Positions 46,030 through 57,474 of a stretch of 64,000 bases of DNA are shown piece by piece. The position numbers and the translations under genes are program-made. The DNA comes from Malania oleifera. Its lineage: Eukaryota; Streptophyta; Magnoliopsida; Santalales; Ximeniaceae. The stretch is from NCBI RefSeq assembly GCF_029873635.1, contig NC_080422.1:16336049-16400048 (forward strand), given 5' to 3'. Positions within the stretch are counted from its first letter, which is position 1; each line of letters starts with the position of its first letter. Below the pieces are notes generated by a model, which worked only from the letters and a program-made list of their open reading frames with translations, was not told the origin of the DNA and searched no databases.

Positions 46030-47013
46030 CCAAACTTCTTTACCCATAGGTGATGAATTTTTAGATATTCTTTCCAGATGACTTATCGGGCCTACCTTCG
46101 AGAGGAGATTGAATTTAATATTGATTTGGTTCTAGGAGTGGAGCCTATGTCGATTGCTTCCTATAGAATGACATCAACCGAACTAAGACAACTTAAGGTG
46201 CAACTAGAAGATTTCCTTAACAAGAAATTTGTTCAACCTAGTATATCATTATAGGTTGCACTTGCGTTATTCATTAAGAGACATAATGGGGCCTTGGGGT
46301 TATGCATTAATCATTGGAAGTTGAATTACATTACAGAATTGGTATCGACTTCTAAGGATTGATGGATTATTTGATTAATTGGTGAAATCCCAAAATTTTT
46401 GAAGACTGATTTGCAATTAAATTGTCACTAATTAAAAATTGGAAATAATACACCCCAAAGACAGAATTGAGTACACAGTAAGGTCGCTATAGGTTTCTGG
46501 TGTTATCAATTGGGATTACCTATGCACCTTGCATTTTCATGGATAGGATGAATCAAGCTATTCAACCATACTTAGATCAAATTATTATAATTTTTATGGA
46601 TGATTTTTTTTTGGGTATTCAAAGACTCAAGAAGAGCATGAACAATGTTTTTGGTTAATTTTACAAACATTATGAAAACATCAGTTATATACTAAACAGG
46701 AAATGTGGTTCTGGACAATTAATACGAAATTTTGGGTCATGTCATAATCAAAGGATAGTTATCTATTGATTATTCTAAGGTTATGTCGGTGTTAAATCTT
46801 TGGAATATTGGAGATGAAAATTGAAGTTATTGAGTGTTGATGCTAAAGTAAGGTATACTAGGACAGGATGTATAATCCATCGATTTATGTTGGTTATTAG
46901 TTTAAGAGAGTTGTTTAAAAGATTAACTAAAAATTTGTTAGGTTAACGATGGATTTTACTTGGGGTTGTATTCAACAAATTTCGAGGACGAAATTTTCAT
47001 AAGAAGGGGAGAA
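46030..47013 (+). pseudogene. Second RT fragment and polypurine tract, second Tekay-like element
   Basis: 46030-46330 again reads the RT start (GLPS, then CFL-NDINRT counterparts of PYRMAP, then a LCI motif) with many stops, although RT start already occurs at 42356. The interior is therefore partly duplicated or composed of two related elements. The end TTTCGAGGACGAAATTTTCA and AAGAAGGGGAGAA (46999-47013) is the polypurine tract. Confidence 0.6.
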
Positions 47014-49215
47014 TGTAACGCCCTAGATAATAATATGCATGAAAGTGCAAAAAATAAATACATAATAAAAAATAAAAAATAAATCAAAATTAAAATTAAA
47101 AAAATAAAATAAAATAAAATAATTGAATTGATTAATTAATTTATTAAAATAATATATATAATGATTAAAGTATATATATATATATTACTTTAAGGAAGCT
47201 TGTCATTGAAGCTTTCTTGCACATTTCAAAATGTGTTGTGCATCATCTCTCTCCTGGTCTCCGTCTCATCTCTCCCTCGTCTCTCTCTCCCATTCTTTTC
47301 AATTTCTCGACTGATTTTCACCCGATCTAAAATTAGAAAATACCACTGAACTTCATTCTCCGCCACCGACATTTCTACTGGAGCGGATTTGTCATAGGAG
47401 CGGTGTAAGTACCATTCCTGGGGTAAGGTAATTTTTTCCTATTTTCTCAATTTCTCCTCAAATTTTCAGTCAAATCGACGATCGGGCACCACCACGGGAT
47501 CCTAGTTGCGATCGTTGTCATTTTGGTTAGAGTAAATTTTCAATTTGGGTTTCCTAAACACCATTCCAAAGCGAGAGTGAGATTTGGGGAATTAAGTAAA
47601 TTGGTTATATTTGAGGATATAATTATTCATTTGAAATTTATAGGCCTAGTAAATATTAAAATAGTATTTTATTTAGGATTGATTTAATGGAATTAGGATT
47701 TTTGATTTAGGGTTTGGGTGAGCGCTACAGGCATCAGTTTGGGAAACCTGTTGGTGTAGTTCAAGAAACCAGGAAAGGGAATAAACTAAGTCAGAATTTT
47801 CATGGAAATACTTATTATTCTATAGTATTTTATTTCAGAAATTATGTATGATATAAAATTATGTTTGGAAAAATTACTACTGTTTATAGGGAATGTTTAT
47901 ATATATATATTATTAGGGAAAATAGTTTAATTTTTATGGCATGGGTATAAAATCTTATGATTTATGTGATGGCAAAATGTTATGTTTTCAGAAACCTTCA
48001 TGCTGTTATTGTTTTCGATAAATGGTTAAAACAGTACAGAAATTATATTTTTCATAATTTATGTGAAACGGCGCAAGGGTCGTAATTTATAAAAACGGCG
48101 CAAGCGCCGTAATTTATGTGAAATGGTGCGAGGGGACCATAGTTTATATAAAATGGCGTAAGGGCCATTAATTTATATGATATGATATGAAATGTCAGTG
48201 TAAGGTCCATAATGAAAGATATGTTATTTTTATGAAAATATTATTATGTTAGATATTATGGTGAAATGATTATATTCATCATATGAAATACATTATATGA
48301 TATCAGAACCCAGATGGCTTAGTTTAGTTCAGTTCAGCAGCATGGTACTGTAGCTATATATGTATTCAGATTATGTTAGTGATACCACATGCAGCAAGGG
48401 GCCGTGGGAGATTAGTAATCGATGTGACTTCAATACAGAGTTGTAGACACCCCCCTGGCAGTCCAAACCAGAGTGGAGCGGGCCCATCGTACTTATAGAC
48501 TTATATTGATCTAGCATGGTCGGCCAGCCAATGCTAGGTCCCGCCTTCGAGCCGCACAACCCAGTCATGTGGGGGTAATACATGGCATTAGCTATCTATC
48601 TATCCTATGATTTATTTCACGTATTATACAGTGATATAAGATGATTTACATGTACCGATATATAGCATGATATGTATGCTACTTTCAAATATGTTAATTC
48701 AGTATTTATCAAACAGATTTCTCATATATAATTTATGTACAGTATGTGCTTATGGCACGTGGAATACCCATGTTACCACACACTGATATTAGTTTATTTC
48801 CCTAACTGAGAGGTGTCTCACCCTAGCTCTAAAACATTTCAGGGAATCTAGGTAGAGGAGCGGATAGGGCTCTGCAGCGTTAGTGGTCTCCCGATCTACC
48901 CTGCCAGAAGGGTAAGTCGCTATGCTAGGGTCAAATGGGTTTTTGGGTAGTGACCCTAGGGGACTTTATAATCATTTTGGGATGTGAGTATATTTATGTG
49001 ACGGGTTTGTAAAACTTAGGTATTGTATTTGGACGGTTGGTTTGTTATGTATATGATGTATGTTTTCTGTTGCTAGGGTGTTAGTGATACATGACAGGTT
49101 TTTTACCCAGTACCCATGGGTCTGGGTGGATTATGTTTATGGTATCATGATTATTGGCATGTTATTATGTGAAAAAAAAATAAAGAATATATGGTAAATT
49201 AGGCAGGTCATTACG
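47014..49215 (+). repeat. 3' LTR of second Tekay-like element
   Basis: 2202 bp, TGTAACGCCC to CATTACG, partner of 38261-40494. It has the same tandem AAATGGCG... units (48060-48210). The LTR pair differs by many substitutions and small indels, so the insertion is not recent. Confidence 0.9.
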
Positions 49216-49220
49216 TCTAG

Positions 49221-49509
49221 GCTTTGTTGTCGAGGGGAGATTAGAGGCAAGTAGTTTCCCCAAGCTCGATGTCAGTCGGTGTAGACGATTGGCTTATCCA
49301 TGCTTCGAGAGAGTTGAGTGACAGTTCTGGATCTTAAGGAAACTATTGGTCTTCCAAATTCATAGGTGTCATGGAGGCAAGAACTTGAGTTTGCCTGCGG
49401 GTCTCTGAGTCAGTGTAGCCAGGTCAGGTTGTGGCGATTAGCAATGGAGTGGTGACCTTTCTTTTGTTGGCGCTAGCGGTGATGTTCTTACTTAGTGCCA
49501 TGTGTTCAC
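49221..49509 (-). other. Leader/gag start of Tat element, between two insertions
   Basis: Matches 59467-59745 of the sister copy (AGAGGCAAGTAGTTTCCCCAAGC, CTCGATGTCAGTCGGTG). It ends in TTCAC (49505-49509), the target site of the next solo LTR. Confidence 0.75.
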
Positions 49510-51645
49510 TGTAGACACCCTATTTTTGCCCTAACCAAATAGAATAAGGGGTTCCCTTTTATTATTTTATTATTATTAGTATTTTTATTATCATTATTTT
49601 ATTATTACTTTCTTATAATTATTTTTATTATTTATTATTATTATTTTTATTATTAATATACTATAATCATTCTGGATTATTATTACTATTATTTTATTTA
49701 TTTTTTTTACCTTATTATTATTATTATTATTATTAGCATTAGTATCTTATTTTGGTTATTATTTTTTTTATTATCTTCATTTTTATTAGTAATGTTATCA
49801 TTATTATTATTATTATTAATTTTTACTTTTAATATTAGTATTATTAATTTATTTTTATTAGTATAATTATTATTATTATTTTACTGATAGCATCTTTATT
49901 ATTTTTATTTTTACTATAATTATTATTATTTACTATTAGTAGTAGTATTATTATTATTTATTATTATTATTACCTTATTGATGTTATTATTATTATTATC
50001 CTTATATTATTACTATAATAATAATTATTATTATTATTTCTATTTTCATTATTACCATAAGAATAAAAGCAAAAAAAAAGAAAAATAAAAATAAAATAAA
50101 AAAAGGAAGTTTTTTTTAGGGTTTTCAAATTTTTTTTTTTTTTTTTTATATAAGGGCAGGGGCGCTGCATACATGGGGGAGAAGCCAAAACCAAAAGAAA
50201 AATTGCCATCTTATTCTTCTTCTTCTCCAAGAAGCTCCCATAGCAGCCCCGAAGGCTCTGCTCCTTGCCAACAGCCATCCTTTCTTCTTCTGCTTCTTCC
50301 TTCTTCTTTTTTTTCTTCTTCTTCTTCTTCTTCTTCTTCTGCTTATTCTTCTTCTTGGTTACCCAGCCCAGTGGTCGAGCGTGCCTCCAGCCACCCTTCC
50401 TCACCACCGCAGAACCACCAATCCGCCATCGTCACCTCAGGGCTACCGTCGTCGCACTTGCGTCATCGCCATCGCCATCGCCATCGCTGTCAAGCTCTCG
50501 GTCTGTCCAACCTCCACGCACCGGCGGCCAGCCCTCTGCTGCTACACCTCCATCCGAGTGAACCTGCCGCCAACCCTCTGTTCCTACACCACCCTCTGCC
50601 ACACCAGGACGCTGCAATCCTCCGGCGACGCCCACCGCCTCCATCTCCGTCAGCCAATGGAAAGTTCCGGATCATTGCATGACATGTTAGAATTTGCGTC
50701 TTTGCGTACTTAAGGTTTTGATTGTCATATGCTGTATTTAAGGTTTGACTTATCGCATGTCAATAGTATGGTTAATCGGTTCCCATATTTGTGGTTTTAT
50801 GTATAAAGTTTGATTTATTTCCATCATATCATTATTGGTTTCCATATTTTAATCCTAAGACTGATTTGTTTCTTTAATTAATTGTTTATATATATGTGCA
50901 TGTCCTTAATTGCGTGTTAATATTAAGGTAAGTATCATATTATCGAAATACGTATATTATCTTTGTTACTTCTATTATTTATTACCATTATTATTATTGT
51001 CATTAATGTATTATCTATTATTACTATTAATATTATTATTGTATTAATTATCTCTATTATTATTACTATCATTATTCTCACTTGAAGCATACGTATATTC
51101 AACTGATTTATTTTTAGTACTTGTATTAACTTGTAACTATTTTAGTATTATTACATTTTTGTTATTAAATATTTTTGGTTTTTATATCCCTATGATTTTA
51201 ATGCTAGGGTATTAGCCTTCAGGCTTCACGTACCCTTAGTTCTGAGGGAATATGTAAATATTTATATTTTACATATATTTTTGTATTATTTATATACTTA
51301 TTTATCTATTTATTTATTTATTCACTTTATATGTGTATTTATAAACTCATAAAAGGAGTAACTTAAAGACTTTTTAAATTAACTTAGGGATAATTTAAAA
51401 TTAATTAGGTACCGTTTGTAAGAACGGGCACGTAGGGGGTGCTCGTACCTTCCCCTCGCGTAACCGAACTCCCGACCCCAGCTCTGGTAACGTAGGCCCA
51501 TTCTTCCCCTAACGAGGTAGTAATCATGTGTTCTAACCACACTAAAAGGTTAGTGGCAACTCCGACATTCGTTATTTTTCCTTAAAAATTAAAACTGATT
51601 TTTATTTCGCCGCCCGGGGAACACACACTCCGGGACGTCGCGACA
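49510..51645 (+). mobile_element. Solo LTR of a Tat/Ogre-type element, duplication TTCAC
   Basis: TGTAGACACCC to GTCGCGACA, with TTCAC at 49505-49509 and 51646-51650. The sister copy has the uninterrupted TGTTCACCAACTGC at 59737-59750. ATT-rich microsatellite-like DNA fills 49560-50040. A Ser/Pro-rich open frame (50173-50682) overlaps a (TTC)n run and a (CATCGC)n run and looks like low-complexity LTR sequence. The GGTTAGTGGCAACTCC and CCGGGACGTCG blocks are typical of this LTR class. Confidence 0.9.
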
Positions 51646-51787
51646 TTCACCAACTGCAATCTTTTTTTTCAAGGCCCCCTTTTTTTAAGGCCTTTTCTTT
51701 TCTCTTTTTTTTTTGGCCTCCTTGTTTTTTTTTTCCTTCCGAGGCTCTCTTTTTTTTTTTCAAAGATGAAGAGATGAGAGGCAAAGT

Positions 51788-51805
51788 CATCCTACCAGGC
51801 GTGCC
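51788..51805 (-). other. Primer-binding site of Tat element
   Basis: The minus strand reads a decayed TTGGCACGCCTGGTAGGAT. The sister copy at 59894-59911 has TGGCACGCCCGGTGGGAC, a clean primer site next to the LTR. The tRNA species was not determined. Confidence 0.65.
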
Positions 51806-51812
51806 AAGAATT

Positions 51813-52998
51813 TGTTCACTACAAATCTTGCACCCTTTGGACTTTGTAGGAAAACTAAAAATGTAAGAAAAAATAAAGAAAAATACAAACTACAAAATTA
51901 TATAGTAGAATGTATATTAAAAATTTTTAGGTACGACCTTTGGTTTATCTTATGATTAATCCTCCTTTGGAATTCCGTCAAGTGCCACAGTAGCTTGATC
52001 TTTGACGGAACAAATCTTGTCCAAGTCTTCACTTCGGCGGCAGAGACAATCTTGTAGGCGAAGCTCTGATCGCGAAGTTGGACGTATTTTTGTGGATTTC
52101 AGAGCTTGGCCATTGGATCTCTTGATATAGACAGGTTCAGTATGAGGGCTTTTTGAAAAGAAAGTTTGGAATTTTTTGGGCAAGTTCAGTAGTTTGGGCT
52201 CCAAAAGTCGAAATGATTGATTTCTTCCCTCCACCGATATCTGGCCAACGTGAGAAGATGTTTAGTTCTGGGGAAAAGTTTAGAGGAAGATTTGATTTAG
52301 GGAGGAAAATTTGGTCCAATTTGGGAGTTTATGGATAGATTTGGGAATATTTAGTGTTTTGGATGGAAAGATTTTGTGGAATTTGAAGTTTGGGGGTTAA
52401 AGTGAAAAAAAATAGTTAGATTTTTGGAAGGCTAATGTGTAGAGTTTGGGAATTTTGGAGGATGGATTTGCATAGTCAATGCAAACTTCTCCTCATCTTC
52501 TTTGGTTTTGAACGTTGGGGAGACAAAACTTTGCTTTTCTTTTACAAAGTGGGAGAGTGGATTTTTTTTTTAACTTTGTCTTTTTTTTAGCAAAGTTGGT
52601 GGGTTTTGTCAGAGAAGTGGGAGGAGTGTGAGAAAGAGATTATGGAGAGAGAGAAGAGAGAAGAAAGAGAGACTTCTCTCTTTCTTTTTCTTTTTCTTTT
52701 TTTTCTTCTTGTTCTGCCTTAGGCAATCCAGAGCAGCAAAAGGAGATGGAAATGGGTGTGTAGTGGCAGAGAGAGCTGGGTTTGGGGAGGATGGACACCA
52801 AAGGAAGATTTGAGGTCGGGGATTAGAAAAAATGGAAGAACTAAGGCCGGGAATTAGAAGAGGAATATGTATTTTCTCTTCTTCTTTTGCACTTCTTCCA
52901 GACAAAACTTTTTTTTCTTCTTGCCTATTGCTTCTTCTTCCCTCCTTTTTTTTTTTCTTTTCTTCCTTTTTTTTCTTTTCAAAATTTTAATGTTTACA
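51813..52998 (-). repeat. 5' LTR of Tat element
   Basis: Partner of 26190-27419 and closer to 59918-61105. The high-coordinate boundary is uncertain: similarity to the sister LTR continues to about 53038 (minus strand GGTGGTAAAACGAG). ORFs on both strands in this block are shadows of low-complexity LTR DNA. Confidence 0.75.
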
Positions 52999-53030
52999 TA
53001 ACGGTTCGCTTAGTTAGGTCTTGACTCGTT

Positions 53031-53433
53031 TTACCACCTCTTATCCCATATCTCCTTTGCAGAAGTACATGTCATAACTCTATTAAATTCATTAACATCA
53101 AGTCCACAATAGAGATTATCCATGGCAGTAGCATTTACACTAACAGCTTTCATATCCTCATCAATATATTCATCTTCAGTCTTAGGTACTCTAATTTCAC
53201 CTTGAGTTTTCATGGGAACATAGTTTCCCTTAAAGACAACTCTCCACACCTTCCAGTCAATGTTCTAAAGGTAAATACGCATCCTTTGTTTCCAGAAGGT
53301 GCAATTGACATCACTGAAAACAGGAGGACGTGTGAAAGAGGGTACCTCATAGAAAAGGATTACAGTGTTATGAGTCATCTAGATCTTTTGCAGAAAAATG
53401 GTTAAGTCTAAGCAACTAGGCTCTAATACCAAT
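53031..53433 (-). pseudogene. Copia gag start with primer-binding site
   Basis: The minus-strand frame 53249-53031 reads GNYVPMKTQGEIRVPKTEDE, LYCGLDVNEFNRV and TCTSAKEIWDK, the start of plant copia (SIRE-like) gag, then runs into the Tat LTR at about 53040. Upstream, at 53413-53432 on the minus strand, TTGGTATTAGAGCCTAGTTG is a tRNA-Met-type primer site directly after the LTR. This shows that the LTR at 53434 is the element's 5' LTR. Confidence 0.85.
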
Positions 53434-53875
53434 TGTTGACTTTACTGTAATCCCAAGAGGGGGGTGAATTGGTATTTTAAATTTTTTTCTCCCCTAGGTC
53501 AATTATCCAGCAACAATATTACACAACCTAGAGTCAATCTAAAACAGATAATGAAATGAATTAATAAACGCAGCTAAAATTTAAATTGCGAAAGTAAAAT
53601 ATTCAAGCTTGCACAACAAAGCAAGTAAAGAGAGAAAACACCATATATGTTATCAAGGTTCGACAAATGTGCCTACGTCCCCGCCTTAGCTCACAAGCAC
53701 AAGGATTCCACTATGACTCACTTAACGGGTGGAGCGGCACCTAATACAACCAGATTAAATTAAAGTATGGCTGACCTCAACCTTTACAACCAATCCTTCC
53801 AGGCTGGATTAAAGCCCCCTCAGGCCACGCCTAGAATACAACCAATTCAAAATACAAAGTGTGTACAAAATGAGT

Positions 53876-55976
53876 TGTTAGCTTTGATGTATTCTTAAGA
53901 GGGGGGGTGAATTGGAATTTTTAAAACTTATTCCTAGGTTAAATCATATGTTAAAAGAATATCACAACCTAGGGTCTTTCTATGCAATCCCAAATGCGCC
54001 AATAAATATAATATGCGAAAATTTAACTCATGCGCATCATTCACACTATAACATACACGTGCGATAAATATAAAGTGCGGAAATATAAATAGACACACGA
54101 TATGTTATCGGGGTTCGGCCAACTATGCCTACGTCCCCGCCTCTAGCTCGCAAGCCCGAGGATTTCACTAATACTCACTTAATGGGTGGAGCGGCACCTC
54201 ATACAACCAAGTCAATTAGCACAGGGCTGACCTCACCCTTTACAAATTCTCCTTGCGGGGCGGAGAAGGCCCTAAGTCAAATTGACAGGGTTGACCCCAA
54301 CCTTTACACAATCGTTACCGGGTAGGATTACCACCCCCTCAGGCCATGCCTGGAAATACAACAATATTTTTCACAATAAGAATGGTACAGTAATTATGCT
54401 TTCATGTAAAGCAGAAGTGTACCCAATACGCACAATCACATACACATCAACAATGTAGGACATGTAAGCTCAGTGATGTGTATTTGTGTGCAAACCACAC
54501 TCAACAAGATATGATCTCTAATATGCTCAAGAGTGTTCTAATCAAGTTATATCTTTGAAACATGTTGCATCAAATCTTAATATGGAATCAGGGTTTCAAA
54601 GATGCTAATCAAATATTCAAACTATCTCAAAATATTTTCCTTCAATGTAATGAGTACAAGAGTAGTTTGAAAAATATTATAGCTCGTAAAAATATTTGCA
54701 CAACATAAATAAAGCAATAGGAATCTTTGCAATGACAATGCAAAGATCCTTAAGCTAATGAGTTTTTCCCAACACTAGATTTATCAAATAAAAATCTGTG
54801 GGAAAACTCTTGCTTGACTCCCCAAAAATAAATCAATCAAAAAAGAACAATGGGAGTATTAGCAACCTAATATACACTAGCACAATCAATATACTCTCAC
54901 AATAGTGAAATATATCAAGGGAATAGAAATTTGAGAGCATTTAGACAAAAAGAGTATTTGAGATAGAGAGCATTTTTTTTGCTAATTATTTTTGGCTATT
55001 CGCATGCTAATCCTCACAAATGAACCCATATTTATAGGCAGGGGTAAAATTATAACCGTTTGGGACTTTTTGGGAATTGTTAGAAAAGATTCAAAATGTT
55101 TAAACACACTTAACCCAACTTAACTCGATTTTACTGCAGTTAAAATAATTTGAACCCACCAAGGTTCGGGTGGCTGAACCATGGTTCGGTCGCCCAAACA
55201 AACACAGGAACAAAAGGTATTTAAATAGGTTTGGTCACCCATGTCATGGTTCGGCGGCCCGAATCAAAGTCAATAGCATTGCTTCATAACTTCGGGTGCC
55301 CGGTCAAATATTCGGTGGCCCGAACTCATGTGTTCAGTCGCCTGGGGCACATTTTGAACTAAACCGCTCGGTAGCTCGAGTTGGTGGAATGTCCCTTTCG
55401 AAGGGTTCAGGCACCCGTGGACAGTACGCACAAAATAATTCGGTCACCCAAGAGGCCAATTCAATTGTTGACTTTTCAACAGTTCGGGCACCCGAGGAGT
55501 TTTGAACTCCAGGGGTTCGGTCACCCGAACTCTCACAAAATCCCTAATAATATTCAATTTAAGCATATTTTTTAACACTCTTGTATTTCGTATGATATAT
55601 GTGTGAGTGTTGGGACCTAGAGTGATACTACGGTCTTACTAAGGTCGTTTTGAGATAGTCCCAAAAATCCGACGTCGGTCGACCGAAGGGTGCCCTAAAG
55701 TCATTCAGTCCCTATGGTCATTCTACGGTCATTTTGAGCTTACAATTACCTACATGCATGACATGCAGAGATTATTACATACCGATATCCTAATTACTAT
55801 TACAGACCCATATAATATAAATTACAACAAAAGAAGTCTTCGAGGTCTTTAAACTTTGAATCTTCGTGTGTCATTAGTTGATCTTCTAATTATATACCTA
55901 CACACAAACTCGAAAGTCATCAAATACCAAGAGTATTTGTCATTATCAAAATCAGGTATGACCTATCAGGTCAACA
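53876..55976 (-). mobile_element. Copia solo LTR nested in a copia LTR
   Basis: TGTTAGCTTTG to GGTCAACA, flanked by TGAGT (53871-53875) and TAAGT (55977-55981), a 4-of-5 duplication. It has the same orientation and family as its host LTR: TCAAGTTATATCTTTGAAAC and CAGGGTTTCAAAG blocks recur at 56110-56175. An array of GTTCGG/CGCCCGAAC motifs lies at 55140-55530. Confidence 0.8.
55140..55530 (-). promoter_or_regulatory. GGTTCGGTCGCCCGAAC-like motif array in copia LTR
   Basis: About ten variants of (A/G)GTTCGG(T/G)(C/G)(G/A)CCCGA(A), spaced irregularly. Equivalent arrays occur at 36950-37370 (plus strand) and 56715-57110. Each half site GTTCGG pairs with CCGAAC, so the array is rich in imperfect palindromes. 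Function unknown. Confidence 0.5.
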
Positions 55977-57474
55977 TAAGTGCTTCTCCAACAAGCAAAT
56001 TTGTACCAATATCAATCAATGCACATCAACAAGATAGAAACTATAAGCTCAATGCAATGTGTGTTGTCACTCAATCTAATGTCAATATGCAATCAAGTCC
56101 AAGAGTGTGTATTCAATCTATCTTTGAAACTATGTATCAATATTAATCAACCACAACTAGGGTTTCAAAGAGTTCCAACAAGTGTATTCAAAATATCTCA
56201 AAAATGATTATCTCAAAATATTAGCTCAAGAGATATTTGAAGTATAAGCTTGTCAAAAATAATTTTAGCACAATCAAAATACAAGCCTTGGAGTCTTGCA
56301 ATACAAATCCGAAGACTCACAAGCTTCAAAGTTTTCCCCATACAATGAAGTTGTTAAATAAACCGAGGGGGAAACTTTGGCTAAAACTCTCAATAGAAAA
56401 CCAATCAGTTAATTAAACCAATGAGAGTTTAAGCAAGTAGAATCAATGTAGAATCACTCAAGGCACTCTCACCAAACTAGATTTAGCAAAGGAATAATAA
56501 TGGTTGAGTGTATAGGCTTTGTTTTTGGAAGAATAAGCTTTAATAATTTCAGAGGATTTTTCTCTTAATCAAAATGCTAATTAGTTCTCAATCTTTGCAA
56601 ATGAGGACCTATATATAGACAAGCCAAGAAATTTGACCATTGGGGACATTAGAGGAATTCTTAAAATTATTTTAAATGAGTTTAATAAAAATAACCCTAT
56701 TTTACCCCAATTAATCCTTGGTAAAATTTGGCCAACCCGAGAGTTTCGGTCGACAGAGCCATAGGTTCGGTCGCTTGAACATACATATGATAAAAAGTGA
56801 ATTTTTCCATGTTCAGGTGCCTGAAAATATGTTCGGTCTGCTGGCCAGGGCAATTTTCCAACCAGCTCGAGGTTCGGTCGCCTGGTCTCAAGTTCAGTCT
56901 GCCAAACTTGCACTTTCGATCACCTGAGGGTATTTTAAACGTGAAGTTCAAGCTCTTGAGTTATTGGAAAAGTCAGGATTAAATGTTTGGTCGACCGAGA
57001 ACACACAGTTCATTCCGGTTCGGTTGCCCAAAGTCAAGTCAACACTTTGACTTTCCTATGTTTGGTCGACCGAGACATTTTTAATGCCAATTTTCGGTCG
57101 TCCGAATCCTTAATATTTTAACACCTAAGTCATGTTTTTTAAAATTGATTTCCCCTGATAGTACATATGATCATGGGGACTATCCTAAGTGTTTGGGCAA
57201 GGACCTAGGGTCTATCTATGGCCTTTTTGGGCTTATGGTTTAATGCATGATATGCATCAATTATTACAGACCTTTGCTTAAATAGATATTACAAACCCAA
57301 ATTGAATGAAATATAAATTACAAAGAAGATAAACAATTTGGGACTTCATCTTCTTCAAGTCACCATATGCCGCCATATGATTTTACCAAAATGATCCTGC
57401 ACACAAACTTGGCAAACATTAAATATCAATGTATTTGTCATAATCAAAATGAGATATGACCCATAAGGTCAACA

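Larger units (their letters stand above)
38261..49215 (+). mobile_element. Second Tekay-like Ty3/gypsy element nested in the Tat leader, duplication TCTAG
   Basis: TCTAG lies at 38256-38260 and 49216-49220, and the uninterrupted sister sequence at 59467 (GTGGTTTAGGCTTTACTG) confirms the empty site. LTRs are 38261-40494 (2234 bp) and 47014-49215 (2202 bp), alike over their length with scattered substitutions and indels. PBS 40498-40510 (TGGTATCAGAGCC). Interior: gag, two zinc knuckles, protease, part of RT, about 1.3 kb of unassigned sequence, a reversed solo LTR, a second RT fragment, polypurine tract. Inactive. Confidence 0.9.
26190..53038 (-). mobile_element. Tat-lineage Ty3/gypsy retrotransposon (minus strand) with WOX/LOG cargo and nested insertions
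   Basis: Read on the minus strand: 5' LTR (51813 to about 52998/53038), primer-binding site (51788-51805), leader and gag, protease, RT, RNase H, a second archaeal-type RNase H, integrase (stop at 30436), three captured plant gene copies, polypurine tract (27420-27432), 3' LTR (26190-27419). Dual RNase H places it in the Tat/Ogre group. Nested in it are 38261-49215, 49510-51645, a copia LTR fragment (about 36547-37436) and a SINE (about 29100-29370). Outer target duplications were not found, and the two flanks belong to different contexts, so one end may be rearranged. Confidence 0.75.
53434..57474 (-). repeat. 5' LTR of minus-strand copia element, split by a nested solo LTR
   Basis: On the minus strand it starts TGTTGACCTTATGGGTCAT (57474) and ends next to the primer site (53434). 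It is continuous as 57474-55977 plus 53875-53434, with the nested LTR 53876-55976 between. The CCCCTCTTGGGATTACAG end and the CCGGGACGTAGGC block (about 53670-53690 in reverse) match the other copia LTRs. Its outer edge abuts Tat sequence at 57475. Confidence 0.8.

Noticed and set aside
50173-50682. Ser/Pro/His-rich open frame of 169 codons
   Set aside because: It overlaps TTC and CATCGC simple repeats inside a solo LTR with clear target duplications, and other frames over the same bases are equally open. Low-complexity artefact.
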